A DNA stretch of 64,000 nt from Tenrec ecaudatus (GCF_050624435.1 NC_134542.1:13599497-13663496); one strand, 5' to 3'; positions 32,455 to 45,320 are shown, counted from the first letter of the stretch. The notes: a model not told the origin generated them from the sequence alone. Translations and numbers: made by a program.

Positions 32455-33521
32455 TTATAATCATAGTATCATAAAATATTTATCTTTATGAGGCTGTCTA
32501 ACTTTGCTAAGTATAATATTCTCTAATTTGGCCCATGTTTTAAGGTGTTCGACAGTCATCACTGTTTTTTTAAGAATGTATAATTCCCTTGTGTGAATGT
32601 ACAAGAATTTGTTTATCCATTCCTCTATAGTTGAAAGTTTCAAATGTTTCCATCATTTGCTATTACAGAAAATGCTGAAATAAAACATAAGCATGTATAT
32701 GTCTGTGTTTTGTTCTTTATAGCTTTAGAGTATCTACCAAATGGAGAGATTGCAGAATCATAAGGTATTTATAATTGTATTTGTTTAAGGAAGTTCCATA
32801 CTGTTTTCTATAGTGGTTGTATAATTCTACAATCCCACCAGCAATGTATGAATATTACAATCTCTCCATATCTCCAGAATTTATTTTTTTGCTAAAAGTA
32901 TCAGTGTGGGTGTTATCTCATTGTTTTACTTTGTATTTATCTTATTGCTAGTGAATGCAAGCATTTCTTTAAATGATTATTGGGCACCTGAATGTCATGT
33001 TTATTAACTTGTCCCCATTTTTATTGGGTTATTTATATTTTATTTATTAAGGTGTTGTAGTATTCTATAGATTTTTTTAAGTAGCCCTTTATCTGATATA
33101 TCATTGCTAATCCCCCCCAAACTATGATTTCTCTTTTAACCCTTTCTATGAAGTTTTTTGATGTGCATAAATGTCATATTTTTAGAAGTCCCCACTCTTC
33201 TATTTTGGTACCACAGTGTGGGTGTTTTTTTCATTATTTTTGGCAGTGTATGTATGTTTTGCATTCAGACCCTTAAACTTGTCCCTATTTTTCCATTGAT
33301 TATCTTTATGATTCCAGGGCTTATATTTAGGTCTTTAATCCATTTTGAATTTGTTTTTGTGCATAGTGTGAGGTATGGGTCTGGTTTCATTCTTTTGTGG
33401 GTGGGGATTCTATTGTACCCAGCACCATTTGTTGAAAGGCTAACTATTCCCCTCTGAATGTGTTCTAGTTCTTTGTCAAACGTCAGGTGTCTGTGGGTAC
33501 TTGGTTGTACTTCTGGCTTCT

Positions 33522-34083
33522 CAATTTTTTCCCCAACAGTTTCATGGGCATATAATTCATATATCTCACAATTCAATAGTTCAATCACATCAAGAAGAGT
33601 TGTACAATCACCACCACAATCAGTTAAGAACATTCTCTCCATTCTTGTGCTCATCTCCTCCTCGTTATTAACTTCCTATTTTCCCCAACAATCCCTGCCA
33701 CACATATCACCAAGGAACCAGCAATCCAGTTCCCGTCTCTATAGACTTACCTGTCCTGGATTTCATGTAAAGAACAACATTTAAAAACAAACAAAACTAA
33801 CAAGGATTGCAAAGTAAAACATTTTTAAAAAATCAATCAGAAAGAAAGCAGAGAAAATTGTAATTATAACAAATTTAGATGGATCATAAGGGAGATCAAG
33901 TGATAGGATGGTAAATTTGACTTAATTGCACCTGCAATAATCCACATTCCAGTGCATTATGCATGTTAGTAAGGCTATTCTCATCCTTGGTTGGTGGTCA
34001 GAGGGAATTCCCTTGGGACTTGATCCATGTGCATTTTTTTGCAAATCACTTTTGCTTTGTTTTAACTGAAGCAACATTCATGG
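33522..34083 (-). mobile_element. Older-type LINE 3' end nested in L1
   Basis: L1 coding sequence is continuous from about 33520 (gcttctcaat) to 34083 (gttctcaac), where the landmark for the next stretch resumes. The intervening 560 bp carries the aatcacatcaagaagagttgtacaatcaccaccacaat block shared with 14143-14760 and, in sense, 43612-44285. Confidence 0.65.
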
Positions 34084-35111
34084 GTTCTCAACTCTAATCC
34101 ATTGTTCTTCATGTTTACCATTGTAACAATACCAAGCTGATTTGATTCCCATGGATATATAGCAGGTTTTTAAATCTATGATGAAAAAAACCTCCTTTGT
34201 TTTTATTTATTAATAGTGTCTTGTTTATCCTGTTCCTTTCCATATAAAGTTGGTGATTAGTTTTTCTTTTTTCTTTTGAAAGAATTGTGCTGGGATTTGG
34301 ATTGGAATTGTGTTGAATTTATAAAGTGTGTCGAGTAATACCGATATTTTCATTATATTTAGTCTTCCTATTCAGGAGCATGGAACATTCTTCCATTTGT
34401 GGAGTCTCTTGTAAAATTGTTTTATAATTTTTCTGTGTACCTTTTGTTTCTCCAGTAAGATTTATTCCAAAAGCTTTTATATTTGGGGTAGGTATTGTAA
34501 ATATCATTGTTCTTTTCATTTATTTTTATATGTGTGTGTGGGTGTCTGTGAAATCTTAATTTAATAAACAAGAATTCAACTGGCTTTTGAATGTTGATCT
34601 TATAGCCTGCTACATTGCCAAATTTTTCAGTTAGTTCCAGCAATGTTTCGAATTTTTTGTGTTTTCTAAAGAAAGGATTATATCATCTGCCAATGAAGAG
34701 CATTTTGTGGATGCCTTTATTATTTTTGATGTCTTATAGTTCTGGCTATGACTTCAGGACTACATTGAATAAGAGTGGGGGTAAAAGACAACCCTGTCTG
34801 TTACCATTTGAAAGAGGAATGTTTTCAATTTCTCTCCATTAAATGAAAATCTAGCCATTGGTTTTGCATATATTGCCTTTATTAGATTGCAGATTTCCCT
34901 ATTATTCCTAGGTTATTGAGTGTTTTTATCAAGAATGAATGTTGAATTATATAAAATGCACTTTCTGCTTTGATATAGTCATGTGGTTCTCAGCCTTTAT
35001 ATTTTTTATGCGGTGAGTTATATTATTTTACTAATATTAAGATAGCATCCCAGCATACTGGCATGAATCCCACTTGAGACATATATGTGTATTTGGGTGT
35101 GTGTATGTGTA

Positions 35112-35291
35112 GTATATGAGTCCTGGAGGTGTAGTGCTTACACAGTAGGCTGCAACCAGCAGGGTTGGTAGTTCAAAACCACCAGTCACTCTGTGGGAGA
35201 CTGTGCTTTCAATTCCCACAAACAGTTATAAGCTGAACTATCCATAGGGGGTTGCTGTGTCAGCACTACCTCGATGGCAGTGAGTTTGGAA
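35112..35291 (+). repeat. AfroSINE nested in L1
   Basis: gagtcctggaggtgtagtgc, ggttggtagttcaaaaccaccagtc, ctgtgggagactgtgc and ctcgatggcagtgagtttgg in order. A near-complete copy whose tail has become the neighbouring AT/GA microsatellite. Confidence 0.9.
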
Positions 35292-35404
<113 letters not shown>

Positions 35405-37884
35405 TGTTTTCTTGAATTTTGTTGAAAATCTTGGCATCTATAGTCATCAAGGACATTGGGTTATAATTTTCAATTCCTGTGATGCCCTTGTCTGGCTTAG
35501 GTATCAGGATTATACTTGCTCCATAAAATGATTTAGTAATATATTACCTGTTTCTATGTGAGAAATAGTTCATGTAAGATTGGTGTTAACTCTTCTCTAA
35601 ATCTTTGGTAAAATTACCCAGTAAAACCATCTGGTCACAAATATTTTGGTGTTATGGATTTGTTATGACCACATCTATTACTTCTGTATTCCAGGCTTGT
35701 TGAGGTTTTCTAGATCAGTCTGTGTTAATTTGGGTCAGTCGTGCATTTCTGGAAATTTGTCATTTTAGATATTAAAATGTGTTGGAATACAGTGTTTCAT
35801 AATACTGTTCAATGATTATCTTTTATCTCAGATAATTCTGTCACCCACTTGCTTTTATGGCCTAACATGTTATCTATTCCAGAGCAGGTGTCAAATGTGC
35901 TAGGGAAAAAAAAATAAAGCATGCTTTTGTTGGCTGAAGTGTTCTTTATGTGTCTAAGAGATCAAGTTGATTAATTATGTTGTTTAATCATTCTGAATCT
36001 TCTTCAATTTTCAGTCTAGTTAATAAATCTTTGCTTGAAATAATGAAGTCTCCAAGTATTGTCATATTATGTTCTATTTGTTCATTTCTGTAAGAACTTT
36101 AGTAATGTAATTTGAACTTTTTTCACTTGATGTATACGTATTAAGTATGGTTATAATTTCTTGTTCAATTAAGCTTTCATGAGTATGTAATGACTTTCTT
36201 TTTCTCTTCTCATGTCTTTTGTTGCTCTCCTACTTTCTATTGATTGTCATTAGCTTAATTTTTGTTTCCATCCTTTGATTTATAGTCTGTCTTTATATCT
36301 AAGATGTGCTTCTTGTAAGTAGCATATTTTAGATTTTCACATTTTTTGAAATATAGCTTTTCATAAAACTGAAATTATTTTTATTGTTTTCATATTCATT
36401 TTGTTAGTCTTTGTTGTTACTGATAAGTATGGTTTTATTGCCATCATTTTGTTGTATTTTTATGATAATATTGGTTTCAATGTTATGATAATTTTTGTGC
36501 TGCATTCTTTTTGTTTATAGATTTTCTTGTCAATACTGACTTTGCATTTTTGTTTTGATATTACTGCTTAACAAGCTTGTATGATTTTTCTCTTGTTTTG
36601 TTGAGGTTTTAACTTTTTCTTTTTTGTGTGGTTTTCCTTCCAAATTGAAAGCACTTTGTTGTCTTTTGAGAATAACTAAATATCTCCTTTTGCCTGTTGT
36701 CTACTCTATTTCACATACAAAAACAGAAAAAAAAATAATAGCTCTTTTGATACCCAGTTTTTCAATTTGACACTCAAGTCCCATTATATATAATGTATTT
36801 TGCTGTTGTCTTCATTGCAGAAATGTTATCTGTGAGTCCTTATTTCGGTTTGTATAATTTTCACTTTGTATATTATATATATAGGATATTTTCCCTTAAT
36901 AATTATCTTTTATGATAATTTTAGGTGGCTGTTTGTTGTTGTTGATTTTCTGTCCAAGGAACTCCTTGTAATATTTTATTGTAAAGGTGGTATTGATTTT
37001 CCAAATTCCACTAACATTTTTTTTATCTGAAAATAATTTTATTTCTCCCTCATATTTGAGGGATAATTTAGCTGGATATAGGATTCCTCGTTGGCAGGTC
37101 CTGCTTTCAAAAATTTGAATATGTTAATTCACTGCCTTATTGCCTTCATGGTTTTGATAGAAAAATGTGAATATAGACTATTGGATGGCTTTTGAATATG
37201 ATTGTTCTTTTTTCCCATGCGGTTCTCAGATTGTTTGCTCGTCTTTGAGGTTAAAAAGTTAAGCTAGAATGTGCCATGGAGGTTTTCTTTTGGAAACAAT
37301 TCTGTTTGGAGTTCTCTGGACTTCGTGAATATTTTGTGTTGTGTCATAATATTAAGGAAATGCTCCCTTAATACTTCATCAACTATTTCTCTGTAGTTAA
37401 TATTTGTTCTCCCTGTTCTGGAATATTCACCAAACATAAGATTTTACTTTTAGTAGTATCCCACAGAAGTTTTAGGTTTTCTTCAGCATTTGGGGTCTTG
37501 TTTATAGCTTGATCTTGTATTTTTGTCTTGAAAGATGTATCTTCAACATCACCGATTCCTGATTCTGTTCTTTCAGTCCTTGTGTTTTGTTCTTTCAAAG
37601 TGTTACCAGGTTCTAAGATTTTAGTGTTTGCCTTCTTTTGAATTTTTACTTGGAGTTGTTGAATTATTTCTAATTTTTCACTTATTTTGTTGGATTGGTT
37701 TTGTGGTACCCTCATGAGGTCCTGTGCCATCCCCTCTGGTGGGTAATTGTTATTTTCTGTATTTCTATCAAATTTTCCCTCCAATCACTTAAAGTAACTA
37801 GAGATCTTCACCCTAATTTTCCTCATGGGGGGATCCAAAGTGTTCTCTTCCTTTTATACCTCCTTCACGTTCACATCTGCATGT

Positions 37885-38056
37885 GAACATGGTGTCAATG
37901 CAGACTCATAATGGCCCTTTGTTGATTTTAGAAACTATGACTTTTTACCGGAGTAGAAAGCCCAGTCTTTCTCCCCCAGAGTGGCTGGTGGAGTTGAACT
38001 GCTGACCATGCGGATGGCAGTCCAACACATAACTGAGACACCACCAGCACTCTTTG
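37885..38056 (-). repeat. AfroSINE, antisense
   Basis: gtgtcaatgcagactcataatgg, agaaagcccagtctttctccc, gtggctggtggagttgaactgctgacc and caccaccagcactc in antisense order. Confidence 0.88.
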
Positions 38057-38057
38057 C

Positions 38058-38505
38058 CTTGACAAAAGGAGTAGAGAATTTTCTTTAAAATGACATTTGA
38101 CAATAAACAGAAATTGCTTGTGTGAAAAGAAACAATTTTCATAGAGCAATGATTGTTCTAAAAATCCTACAAGGGACAGCAGTGTCTAAAAAAATAGAAC
38201 ATTAACCATTTTCAGAGGAAAAACTCGGTATGAGCAAGTTAAAAGCTTATCACACTAAAGAAAATAGTAACTGTTAAGAAAGAAAGGTGGGTGGGGGCAC
38301 ATGTAAGGATGATGAGCACTTACCCGAGGTTTTCCCGTAATTTAGTTTATCATGCTTTGTGCATGCTCTCTTTTGTTATCCAGATTAAATAAAGCACTGA
38401 GATTTCTATTGTCTAATGTGTAGGTATGATTTTGAATCTCTCTTGTTTATAAATGACAGCTGTCTCTATGAATACAAAAAGAGATCTGAAATAGAAGGAG
38501 GTTTA
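38058..38505. other. Unannotated sequence
   Basis: AT-rich with no recognised feature. Confidence 0.4.
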
Positions 38506-38507
38506 CT

Positions 38508-38610
38508 CAGTGCCTCTCAGCTCTATCTGCCTGTTAGAATCCCCTGATGAACTTTTAGAACATACATTCCTGGGAGCAGTGAGGTTTTGTTAATAGTGAT
38601 GGGCAATCTG
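38508..38610 (+). repeat. MER20-like fragment
   Basis: tgttagaatcccctgatgaacttttagaa and attcctgggagc resemble MER20-type hAT MITEs. Short and diverged. Confidence 0.45.
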
Positions 38611-38699
38611 ACAGTGACTGTGGGTGAAGGGTGTACAATATGATTATGGTAGCTGATAGCACTAACTTGTACATCTGAAGCACAGGAAATCGGCAAATG

Positions 38700-38836
38700 T
38701 TGTGTCACATGTCCAGGAGAAAAATGAGGCTGCCTACTCCTGTCAAGAGTTACAGTCTTGGAAACCCAGAGAGGCATTTCTGCCCTGTTCTACAAGGTTG
38801 CTATGAATTGCAATTGGCTTGTTAGTACTGAGTGGT
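38700..38836 (+). repeat. AfroSINE fragment
   Basis: ggagaaaaatgaggctgcctactcctg, agagttacagtcttggaaaccca and ctgccctgttctacaaggttgctatgaa. The head is missing. Confidence 0.85.
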
Positions 38837-39148
38837 GATATATACATACATGGTAATATATATATAATATATATGTACACACACACACACAAAAGGAAAT
38901 GATTTCATAGAAATCACCTCTAGGCTAAAGCAGGTGCTGAAAACCAGAGAGTACCATGGGACAATCAAGTGAAACGTCCAATTTCACACAGGCTCCCCTC
39001 AACCCCCCTGTGTACAAACAGTGTCTTTCTGCTGGTCTAGGTCAGTTACCCTGCCATGATGGGGACTCCTCTTCTGGCCAGCTAGATCCAGCACAAAAGG
39101 AGCTCAAAGTGCCAGGCAGAAGCTACAACTTGTAGTTCAGTAGACACC

Positions 39149-39729
39149 TGTGGTGGTTACACAATCTGCTATCAATTTGGAACTTGATGGGATTAAGAGT
39201 GAAAGGGTGGAGTTTAGTCTGTCAATTGGATCATAGCCAATGAGGCCTCTATATGGGTATTGCCTTCTCTTGAGAAGGCTGGGAATTCCTGGATATCCTC
39301 TCTGGAGACAGGAAACACTTCTAGCTCTCTGCTAACTCCCTGAGAGATGCTCTACTGACAAGACACATGGGGCTACATCCTGGGAGCTGGAGAAGCCACA
39401 TGCACCTACCCTGATGCAACCGGACCTCTGGAGCTGGAGAAGCCACGAAGAGACCTCTGCTAGCACTGAAATGCTTACAATACTACTGGATCCAAAGACT
39501 TCCAACCTTGTGATCCTCCTGTATTCATCATCATTGCATGTATTTCATGAGCCTGAAGAGGACTTTATAGATTGGTATCAGACATATGGTTAATATCAGA
39601 CTTATGGACTTGATCTGGCCTGGGTTGGGACATTTTCTCAATATTCAATTGCTCTTGTATATAAACTTCTTTCTTATATATGTATGAGTGTCTATGGATT
39701 TGTTTCTCTAGCCTACCCAGACTAACACA
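39149..39729 (+). mobile_element. Solo LTR, MaLR-like tenrec family, copy 7
   Basis: The longest uninterrupted copy (581 bp), TGTGGTGG to ACTAACACA, with a perfect 5-bp duplication (acacc at 39144-39148 and 39730-39734). It has an internal duplication of the ctggagctggagaagccac block (39387-39446), absent from other copies. Confidence 0.88.
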
Positions 39730-39734
39730 ACACC

Positions 39735-40057
39735 CCTTGCCTACCCTGGGGATAAGGTATTATTGTCAAGATCATGATCTCTAACCCTACCCTGAGGTGT
39801 GGGGACAGCCAGTACCCCAGTTGTGCTCCTCCCTCACTTCCAAAATCCACCCTTGGGCCACATGGATCAAATTCTCTGGGCAACCATGTTCAAGAATCAG
39901 TTCCTCCACAGCTGGCATGGGCTTCTCTGACTGAGGGAAAAGAAGATGGAAGGATAAGCTACAGTTTCATTGTACGTCTCCAAACAATCTCCAAACCAAT
40001 CTCCCTGCCAGCATGTCAACTCTGATTCAAAACCCCTATACTTCCGATATTATTGAT
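39735..40057. other. Unannotated sequence
   Basis: No recognised feature. A plus frame at 39774-40025 lacks motifs. Confidence 0.4.
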
Positions 40058-40765
40058 TTTCTTATAAATCATTTTATTGGGGCTTATATAACTCCTATCA
40101 CAATCCATACACACATCAATTGAGTAAAGCACCCTTATACATTCGTTGCCCTCATCATTCTCAAAATTCGCCTTCCACTTGGGTTCCTGGAATCAGCTTG
40201 TTTTCCTTTTTTCCCTCCCCCTCCCTCCCTGCTCTCCCCTCCCTCATGAACCCTTAAATAATTTATAATTTATTATTTTATCTAATCTTACACTGCCTGG
40301 CATCTCCCTTCACCCACTTTCCTGTTGCCCATCCCCCAGAGAGGTTATATGTAGATCCCCGAGATTGGTTCCCCCTTTTTACACCCCCTTCCTTTCTGGT
40401 ATTGCCATTCTCGCTGTTGGTTCTGAGGGGTTCATCTGTCCTAGATTCCCTGTGTTTCCAGATCCCAACTGTACCGCTGTGCATCCTCTGCTCTAACCAG
40501 GTTTGCAAGGTAGAATCAGGATCATGATAGTTGGAGGGGAGGAAGTGTTTAAGAACTAGAGGAAGGTTGTGAGTTTCATTGTTGCTACACTGAACCCTGA
40601 GTGACTCATCTCCTCCCCACTACCCCTCTGCAAGGGATGTCCAGTTGTCTACAGATGGGCATTGGGTCCCCATCATGCACTCCTCTCATTCACGATGATA
40701 TGATTTCCCTCCCGCCTTTGTTGCTTGAAACCTGGTCCCCTCGCCCCTTCCTGATCACACACTAT
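40058..40765 (-). mobile_element. LINE 3'-end copy, antisense
   Basis: Starts with the antisense 3' end (atcattttattggggcttatata), continues through ccctcatgaaccctt, ttatatgtagatcc and atcatgatag, and ends near 40765. Collinear with the complement of about 12410-13130. Confidence 0.88.
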
Positions 40766-40769
40766 TGAT

Positions 40770-40860
40770 CTTTATAGGAGCAGACCATTTCATCCTTCTC
40801 TCAGAGTGGCTGCCAGCTTAGTGACCTAACACCTAACCGAAAGCACCAGCAGGGCTCCTT
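40770..40860 (-). repeat. AfroSINE fragment, antisense
   Basis: tcatccttctctcagagtggctgcc and cctaaccgaaagcaccagcagggctcc form the antisense head half. The adjacent LINE insertion may have removed the 3' half. Confidence 0.8.
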
Positions 40861-41235
40861 GAAGCTGATCTCAGGTCACAACTAGGCATTCTCTCCTGCC
40901 TCCACTGTCCATGCTAAATCCTCACACCTTCAGATAGCACCGCTCCACCTCTCCATGGTCCACACAACACTGTGACTCAGACCCTCATTGCAGGAGGTTG
41001 GGAGCCCCTCGAAGTCACATCCCTCTCAGTCCAGGATTGCTCCACTTGTTTATTCAGTCACGGGCAGAAGAGGAAAGAGCAGCAGGCATCCACAAGAGCA
41101 GCTCCCTCAGCCACAGTCGCTGGGTAACTTCCCATCTCCTCTGCTCTCCTTCGGCATGTTACCTGTGTCATTTGTTTACCACGTGTTTATACCTGGGGGC
41201 AGGGCTCATTATTCATATCATTATTATTATGTGGT
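40861..41235. other. Unannotated sequence between two LINE copies
   Basis: No recognised feature. Moderately GC-rich. Confidence 0.4.
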
Positions 41236-41810
41236 CTTTTTTTAATCGTGTTATTAGGGGCTCGTACAATTCTTATCACCATCCATACATACATCTATTG
41301 TGTCAAACACATTTATATATTTGTTGCTCTCATCATTCTCAAAGCATTTGCTTTCTACTTAAGCCCTTAATATCAGCTCCTCATTTTTCCTCTCCCTTTC
41401 CATTCCCCCCTCCTTCATGAACCCTCGATAATTTATAAATTATTATTATTTTTTCATATCTTACACTGTCCGAAGTCTCCCTTCACCCACTTTTCTGTTG
41501 TCCATCCCTCGGTGAGGAGGTTATATGTAGATTCTTGTAATTGGTTCCCCATTTCTAGCCCACCTTCCCTCCACCCTCCAGGTATCGCCACTCACACCAC
41601 TGGTCCTGAAGGGGTCATCTGGCCTGGATTCCCTGTGTTTCCAGTTCCTATCTGTACCAATATACACCTGCTGGTCTAACCAGATTTGTAAGGTAGAATT
41701 GGGATCATGATAGTAGGTGGGGGGAGCATTTAAGAACTAGAGGAAAGTTGTATGTTTCATCGTTACTACTCTGCACCCTGACTAGCTTGTCTCCTCCCCG
41801 TGACCCTTAT
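41236..41810 (-). mobile_element. LINE 3'-end copy, antisense
   Basis: Same family and orientation as 40058-40765, 5'-truncated at a different point. Starts ttttttaatcgtgttattagggg and contains ttatatgtagattc and gggatcatgatagt. Confidence 0.88.
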
Positions 41811-42111
41811 TCTGTGATCTTTATCTACGTGGTACACATGTTCCATAAATGGTTTTTGACTGGCAAGCCCACGAGATGTATTCAGAAGGTGTTTTGCAGT
41901 CCATGAGTCTTCCAAGTACGGGTCTTATCAGTGGTATTAATATTTATAGTGAAAGAGCATATTTTTGCTTCTAGAATAAGGAACATTTTCATTACTTTTA
42001 GAAGTAATGAAATATTAAATGGTAGCAAAATAATCAAAATTAATGCAAAACTGGAATCAACCTTATGTTTTTAAGTTATCTTAGTTCTAATTAAAAAGAA
42101 GGGGAAAAAAA

Positions 42112-42317
42112 CAACAAAGAAAACTCACTGCCATTGAGCCAATGCCCACTTTCGACAAGTCTGTCGGACAGGTTAAAACTGCCCCTGTGAGTTTCCGACA
42201 CTGAACCTCTTGGTGGAGTGGAAAGCCCAGTCTTTCTCTCAGAGAGCAGCTGGTCCTTTCTAATGGCCGATTTTGCAGTCTACAGCCCAACGTGCAACAC
42301 GATGCCACCAGGGACTC
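42112..42317 (-). repeat. AfroSINE, antisense, near complete
   Basis: aactcactgccattgagccaatgccc, cccagtctttctctcagag and cgatgccaccagggactc in order. Confidence 0.92.
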
Positions 42318-42319
42318 TG

Positions 42320-43025
42320 GGTATTGAAGTCGATGGTATTTGCCTAATAAGAATTATGGTCTCAGTTACATTTGATGATTTTGCAAATATGGATTATCAC
42401 ATTTACTAAAGGAAAAAGAAGTCGGTGAATTAAGCTGAGAAAATAACAAAATGGAAAGTCATACTTCTGGCCCTATTCCAGCCTAATCCTGTTTATCACC
42501 TGCACCTGCTGCCCTGCTGGAGCGCTGGGCTTTGTGGATCCACCACGTCCCCGATTCTGGGCATTCTCGCAAGTATCTTTCACCAAAAGGAACAAAGCTT
42601 CTCCACAGATGCCAAACACACTCGACCTGACCTTGGAGTTCACCAGGAAAGGAGACTATCACGTAAACCCTTCATAGGGTGACTTCTCATGATGTGGGAG
42701 CATGGAGATCCCTTCCGGCCTCAGGAAAACAGGGAAGGAACCGTGTTCAAATGCATCTGACAGCCCCTGAAGGGAGAAATCCAAACACCAATGTTGGTAA
42801 ACAAACTCTCAGACAGAAAAAGTCCCTGGATTTTCTAGACTATACTTGGCTCAACCAGGACAGGGAGAGAGATCTTTAGAGGTAATCCAGGCTCAGTAGA
42901 ACCTACATGCCTGCAATAGGACAGAAGTCAATTAATGTGAAAAACTAGGAATCCCCAAGGTACTTTCACATAGGCAACATCGATCATATGTGAGAGTCAT
43001 TGGGACATGTACCACCTTTTGTCCT
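42320..43025. other. Unannotated sequence
   Basis: About 700 bp with no recognised repeat or exon. Frames are under 70 codons. Confidence 0.45.
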
Positions 43026-43029
43026 TGAA

Positions 43030-43217
43030 CAGTGATTCTCCACCTTCCTCATGCTGTGACCCTTTCATACAGTTCCTCATGTTGGGGTGACCCCCCAACC
43101 ATAAAATTATTCTCAAAGCTACTTCATCACTGTAATTTTGCTACTGTTATGAATTGGGTGACTCCTGAATCGTTCAACCCCCCAAAGGGGTCGTGACCCA
43201 CAGGTTGAGAACCGCTG
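43030..43217. mobile_element. SPIN-like hAT MITE, copy 3
   Basis: Begins cagtgattctccacc and ends ggttgagaaccgctg, with cccaaaggggtcgtgacccac inside. The best preserved internal sequence of the three copies. The flanking 8-mers tccttgaa and gactagcg do not match, so the target duplication is lost or one border has shifted. Confidence 0.88.
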
Positions 43218-43295
43218 GACTAGCGAGCCATAAAGAAGGATATTACAATTCAGAGATATGTGCTTACTACCTAGCCCTTCAGAAATTTCAGTCAT

Positions 43296-43466
43296 TTACT
43301 CAGGCAGTGATTATGCATTGGGCTACTAACCACGAGGTCTGCAGTTCAAATCACTAGCTGCTCTATGGGGAAAAGATGAGGCTTTCTACTCCCTTAAAGA
43401 GTTACAGTCTCAGATGAGCTGGCATGGACTCGGTGGCACTGAATTGGGTTTGGTTTGGTTTATGGG
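43296..43466 (+). repeat. AfroSINE
   Basis: gcagtgattatgcattgggctactaaccacgaggtctgcag, gatgaggctttctactcc and ggtggcactgaattgggtttggtttgg. Confidence 0.92.
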
Positions 43467-43487
43467 AGAGAGAAAGGAGCTCAATAT

Positions 43488-43606
43488 CACTGCTGGGTAA
43501 TTAGTAACCTGCTAACTGGGGTTCAAATCCACCAGCTTTTCCAAAGGAGAAAGATGAGGCTGTCTGCTCCCATAAAGATTTATAGCCTCAGAAACCCTAT
43601 CAGAAC
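43488..43606 (+). repeat. AfroSINE fragment
   Basis: A second copy immediately downstream (cctgctaactggggttcaaatccaccagc, gagaaagatgaggctgtctgctcccataaag), truncated at 3'. Confidence 0.88.
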
Positions 43607-43611
43607 TTAAT

Positions 43612-44285
43612 TACTGGAATAAACCTAGAAATGTGAAGAAGACTTGAGAAAAAATATAGAGCACTTTTACCCAAGGAGAGCTGATCCGAAGTGGATCCTT
43701 CTTTAATTTCTTTATGCTTAAGAAATACCCTGGAGGTATGGATCGCCTTACTATCAGACGGCGAAGCTTGTAACGCCAATTACGGAAGATGTTGCGGGGG
43801 TTAAAAAGTAACCTCAACATTTATCTCCCTTTTGACTCATTTTAAAGTTCTTTTGGTGTTTAATATTTTCTGCTTTCTTTGCAATTGAGGATTTACTCTT
43901 TTGTTTTGTCACTGTTGTTAGGTCTGGTTTGCTTGTTGTTTTGTGTTTTATGAATTTCTGTATATGAAATGTTTCATATGTAAATCTGTAGAGGCAGTAA
44001 CTGGATCCATAATCACCTAGGGCCATGGCAAGGGAGGTTGGAGGGAAATAGTCATCTATGTTCAAAGAAGAAAATATTCCGAAATTGAGTGTGGTGATGA
44101 TGGCACAATTCTTCTTAATTTAATTGGATTGTTAAGTTATGTGACACGTGAATCCCTCGTATTTATATTTGTGTTGGGTACCTTCCATTTTGTTCCAACT
44201 CCTAGCACCCCCACATCACAATAGGGCCTTCCTTGCTATGTGATATGTGAATGTTATGCCAATAAAATATTATATTAAAAAAAGA
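43612..44285 (+). mobile_element. Older-type LINE 3' end, sense
   Basis: The 3' part (gtgtggtgatgatggcacaattcttcttaa, then ccaataaaatattatatt and an A-run at 44276-44283) is the sense counterpart of 33522-34083. The upstream part is likely from the same element. Tail and AATAAA support retrotransposition. Confidence 0.6.
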
Positions 44286-44425
44286 GTACCCCAGAGAACT
44301 TACTAAAATCCATGTTCCTGGGCCTGCCCCAGAGATTCTGATTCAACAGTTCCTGGGGGGAGCCTGAAACGAGCATCGTTGACCGTTTCTCAGGTGATGA
44401 AGACCATGCTTTGAGGAGGACTGTG
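44286..44425 (+). repeat. MER20-type hAT MITE
   Basis: agagaacttactaaaatccatgttcctgggcctgccccagagattctgattcaa followed by ctttgaggaggactgtg follows MER20-family order. Confidence 0.75.
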
Positions 44426-44561
44426 CGAATCTCTATCGGACGATTGGGAACTTGAAGGGGGACACTTTATTGTTTCAGCTCTGGAACAAGGTAGTAATAT
44501 ACAGGTCTTCTCACAATGGAACCTATCACCTGACAACAATAACCTGTGAATCTCCTTGTAT

Positions 44562-44735
44562 TTAGGTTTTCGTTTTAGTCCAACCCATAACAACCCCATG
44601 GCACAGAGAAGCACTGGCCAGTGGGGCTTTCTTGGCTATAATCTTTAAGGGACATCTCCTCTCCGGCCCAGCTGCTGGGTTCAAGCAACCTACCACTCAT
44701 CAGCCAAGCTGTCACTATTTTACCACCGCTCCAGA
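44562..44735 (-). repeat. AfroSINE, antisense
   Basis: ttttagtccaacccataacaaccccatgg, gggacatctcctctccgg, gggttcaagcaacctacc and ccaccgctcc in antisense order. Confidence 0.8.
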
Positions 44736-44767
44736 GCAGCTTAATTTGTCGTTGCTAAAGATCCTTG

Positions 44768-44905
44768 ACCAGCTGGATGGCCATCGTGGCTGCAACAAGG
44801 GACTCAAACAAAGCAACGCTTGTGAGCCTGGCGCAGGAGCAGGCAGGGCTTCCTTCTGTTGTCCATAGGGTGGCTGTGTGTCAGCACCATCAACAAGAAA
44901 GATAC
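44768..44905 (+). mobile_element. RTE1 3'-end fragment, sense
   Basis: gctggatggccatcgtggctgcaacaa-ggactcaa, gcgcaggagcaggcaggg and tgttgtccatagggtggctgtg match the last coding part and 3' end of afrotherian RTE1, where a GWIDTVAATMGSS-like peptide is encoded. Confidence 0.75.
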
Positions 44906-45109
44906 ATTCTAACGAGATTGACCTTGGCTTCTTTCTTTCCTTCCTTCTTTCTTGCCTTCCCACCTGCCTGCCTGCCTTCCCTTCTTTTATTACTTCATTA
45001 TTTCTTACTTTCTTCTCAAATAAACCTTCCACACATCTCCACCAATGATCTTGGGCATTAAAATACCCCAAATGCCCAACGAATAATGGCGACCTCTCAG
45101 GTGGTCCAC

Positions 45110-45320
45110 GGGAGCCCTGGTGGTATGGTGGTTGCCTAGTGGGTTGCAAACTAAGCACGAGGTCCACAGTTCGAAACTACCAGCTGCTCTGCAGGCGAGA
45201 AACGAGATTTTCTACTCCACAAAGAGTCACAGCCTCGGGAACCCACAAGGGCAGTTCTACCCTGTCCTACAAGGTCACTATCAGTCAGCTTTTACTTGAC
45301 AGCAGTGAGTCTGGTTTGGG
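45110..45320 (+). repeat. AfroSINE, full length
   Basis: The best preserved copy: gagccctggtggtatggtggtt head, gttcgaaactaccagctgctc, agagtcacagcctcgggaaccc, ttctaccctgtcctacaaggtcactatcagtcag, ggcagtgagtctggtttgg. Confidence 0.95.

Noticed and set aside
37383..37784. 133-codon minus frame rich in Lys, Gln and Glu
   Set aside because: It falls within the 5' part of the antisense L1, in DNA matching L1 5'-region landmarks, and lacks independent evidence of being a host gene.
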